From DATBGS01 sp036557885 (GTDB taxonomy: Bacteria > Chloroflexota > Ktedonobacteria > Ktedonobacterales > DATBGS01), in contig DATBGS010000146.1 in assembly GCA_036557885.1 (NCBI GenBank), positions 62,001 through 126,000 on the forward strand: a stretch of DNA of 64,000 bases. The letters are read 5' to 3'. The translations under genes were made by a program, and so were the position numbers. The notes under the pieces are model-generated. The model saw only the letters and a program-made list of their open reading frames with translations. It was not told where the DNA came from and did not search any database. This document shows, in pieces, positions 62,222 to 64,000 of this stretch; position 1 is the stretch's first letter; every line of letters begins with the position of its first letter.

Positions 62222-64000
62222 ATGGAGGAAATGACTTCACAAGAAAACATCGGCCCGCCGCCCGCGATGGCTGTGGAGCCGCGCGTGCTGACCATCCCAG
62301 AGTTGGCGCTGGTCGTGTTGATCGGGGCGACGGGTTCGGGCAAGAGTACGTTTGCGGCGCGCCACTTTCGCCCGACGGAGATATTGAGTTCCGATCATTA
62401 TCGCGGCGTGGTTGGCGATGACCCCAACGATCAAACCATCAGCAAACAGGCATTTGAGGCGCTGCAATTTATTGCCGGGCTGCGCCTGAAGCTGGGCAAA
62501 TTGACTGTGATTGACGCGACCAGTGTGAAGCCACAGGACCGCGCGGAATTGATCAAGATTGCCCGCGAGCATGACGTGCTGCCGGTGGCGATTGTGCTCA
62601 ATATACAGGAGCGCATCTGCCGCGAACGCAACGAGGCGCGCCCTGACCGCCAATATAAGACGCATGTGGTGCGTAAGCATATCACGCAGTTGCGGCAAGG
62701 GCTGCGCAATCTGGAGCACGAAGGCTTTCGCTTTGTCTATACGCTCGATTCGCCAGAGGCGGTTGACGCGGTGCAGATTGCGCGCGAGCCGATCCACAGT
62801 GACCGGCGTGCTATGAACGGCCCATTTGATATTATTGGCGACCTGCATGGCTGCTATGATGAGTTGCTTGAACTGCTGCCGCAATTGGGCTATCAGGCTG
62901 ATGAGGACGCTGGCTGGCGGCACCCCGACGGGCGCGCAGTGATCTACCTGGGTGATCTGGTAGATCGCGGGCCAAAGATTGTGGAGACGGTGCGGCTGGT
63001 GCAGCGCATGGTGAGCGCGGGGCAGGCGCTGTGCGTGCCCGGCAACCATGACGCCAAGCTGCTGCGCTATCTCAAGGGGCATCATGTGCAGGTGAAGCAT
63101 GGCCTGGGCGAGAGCATTGCCCAGATCGAGGCGCTGCCCGCCGAGGAGCGCGAGAAGTGGTCGGCTGACTACCGCGCCTTTGTGGAGGGCATGACCTCGC
63201 ATCTGGTGCTGGATCGCGGGCGGCTGGTCGTGGCGCATGCTGGCATGAAAGAGGAGTATCAGGGCCGCGCCTCTGGCCGGGTGCATAGCTTTGCGCTCTT
63301 TGGCGAAACGACGGGAGAGACGGACGAGTTTGGCCTGCCTATCCGCTACAACTGGGCCGCCGACTATCGCGGCAAGGCCGCTGTGGTCTATGGGCATACG
63401 CCGGTGCCGCAATCAATCTGGCTGAATCAGACGATCAACATTGATACGGGCTGCGTCTTTGGCGGGCAGTTGACGGCGCTGCGCTGGCCGGAGCGGGAAC
63501 TGGTGAGCGTTCCAGCGCACAAGACCTATTCCGAGCCGGTGCGCCCGCTGACGCCTGCCACGCCTGAAACTGCGATGAGTGAAGCATCGGGGGATACGCT
63601 GCTGCGCATCGAGGACGTGGTTGGCAAGCAAACCATCGCTACCAGCCTGGCCGGAAACGTGACGGTGGAGGCTGATCGCGCTGCCGCCGCGCTGGAGGTG
63701 ATGAGCCGCTTTGCGCTGGACCCGCGCTGGCTGATCTATCTGCCGCCCACGATGTCGCCCAGCGAAACGTCCACGCAACCGGGCTGGCTGGAGCATCCGG
63801 CGGAGGCGTTTGCCTACTTCCGGCATCATGGCGTGCCGCGTGTGGTCTGCGAGCAAAAGCATATGGGCAGCCGCGCCGTCTTTATCGTGTGCAAGGATGA
63901 GACGGTGGCCGCGCGCCGCTTTGGGATTGCTGACGCAAAGTTTCCTGGCGCGTGCTATACCCGCACCGGACGCCAGTTCTTCGATGATGAGGCGCTCAAC
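62222..64000 (+). CDS. pnkp: Pnkp: polynucleotide kinase-phosphatase-ligase (3' part cut by window end)
   Basis: The frame is open for 593 codons to the window edge. Domains in order: 5' kinase with LIGATGSGKSTF (Lys41) and SSDHYRGVVGDD; a metallophosphoesterase from about 200 with FDIIGDLHGCYDEL, YLGDLVDRGP and CVPGNHDAKL that removes 2',3'-cyclic phosphate ends; and the start of the ligase/adenylyltransferase domain with EQKHMGSRAV, in which Lys546 is the expected adenylate acceptor. Pnkp heals and, with Hen1, seals RNA broken by ribotoxins. A GAGGAG site lies about nine bases before the ATG. Full-length Pnkp is near 850 residues, so about 250 are missing here. Confidence 0.95.
   Translation, partial: MEEMTSQENIGPPPAMAVEPRVLTIPELALVVLIGATGSGKSTFAARHFRPTEILSSDHYRGVVGDDPNDQTISKQAFEALQFIAGLRLKLGKLTVIDATSVKPQDRAELIKIAREHDVLPVAIVLNIQERICRERNEARPDRQYKTHVVRKHITQLRQGLRNLEHEGFRFVYTLDSPEAVDAVQIAREPIHSDRRAMNGPFDIIGDLHGCYDELLELLPQLGYQADEDAGWRHPDGRAVIYLGDLVDRGPKIVETVRLVQRMVSAGQALCVPGNHDAKLLRYLKGHHVQVKHGLGESIAQIEALPAEEREKWSADYRAFVEGMTSHLVLDRGRLVVAHAGMKEEYQGRASGRVHSFALFGETTGETDEFGLPIRYNWAADYRGKAAVVYGHTPVPQSIWLNQTINIDTGCVFGGQLTALRWPERELVSVPAHKTYSEPVRPLTPATPETAMSEASGDTLLRIEDVVGKQTIATSLAGNVTVEADRAAAALEVMSRFALDPRWLIYLPPTMSPSETSTQPGWLEHPAEAFAYFRHHGVPRVVCEQKHMGSRAVFIVCKDETVAARRFGIADAKFPGACYTRTGRQFFDDEALN

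Noticed and set aside
62237..63412. A 391-codon open frame on the minus strand
   Set aside because: It lies wholly antisense to pnkp, which has clear kinase and phosphatase motifs; GC-rich codon use leaves the opposite strand open.

Overview
The window reads as chromosomal DNA of a GC-rich bacterium that uses Gram-positive-style RNA regulation. It carries a SAM-I riboswitch and a T-box leader, Shine-Dalgarno sites of the GGAGG type, and many GTG or TTG starts. The mix of genes (many PAS/GAF histidine kinases, Tad/Flp pilus parts, an Rv2061-like PPOX protein, Hen1/Pnkp RNA repair, YagTSR-type molybdenum hydroxylase) and the style of the proteins suggest Chloroflexota, most likely class Ktedonobacteria. 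That assignment is by resemblance only; no rRNA or marker set is present to prove it. No phage, integrase, transposase, CRISPR array, tRNA or rRNA was found.

Layout. 0-5 kb: an Eis-like acetyltransferase, then divergent metX (behind a SAM-I riboswitch) and metY plus a CoA-binding protein, the acetylhomoserine route to methionine. 4.7-5.5 kb: a gene-poor stretch with three tandem TGAC-N6-GTCA operators and a perfect 19-bp inverted repeat. 5.5-7.2 kb: a large TadE/TadG-like protein. 7.4-23.6 kb: four related histidine kinases without response regulators, enclosing a KDPG aldolase/sugar kinase/hydrolase operon, a D-threonine aldolase, a peroxiredoxin-DsbA pair and an unusual EF-P. 23.7-28.8 kb: a cytochrome P450 and a three-subunit molybdenum hydroxylase. 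29-36 kb: an ABC exporter, a methyltransferase, acetate kinase, and argF-argG behind a T-box. 36-41 kb: a tiny Flp pilin and the 2-oxoglutarate dehydrogenase E1-E2 operon. 41-60.5 kb: a transporter, three acyl-CoA dehydrogenases, a PaaK ligase/enoyl-CoA hydratase/HD-hydrolase operon, GH1 glucosidase, threonine dehydratase, Ada repair protein, a MocR regulator divergent from a PPOX protein, and small enzymes. 60.6-64 kb: hen1 and pnkp, an RNA repair cassette, with pnkp cut by the window edge.

Two genome-scale signals cross gene boundaries. First, a family of palindromic repeats (GCTTGTAGCCCCGG...CGGGGCTACAAGC and ACCGGCTGGAAGCCGGT types) sits in many intergenic gaps, supplies the last codons of ackA, and appears in frame in the flexible linkers of both E1 and E2 of 2-oxoglutarate dehydrogenase. 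Second, a purine-rich motif (TACGAAGAAAGAAGAAAG) lies directly before the start codons of four genes and also near argF. The strongest regulatory finds are the T-box with a likely Arg (CGC) specifier before argF-argG and the SAM-I switch before metX, both driven by TTGACA-N18-TATAGT promoters.
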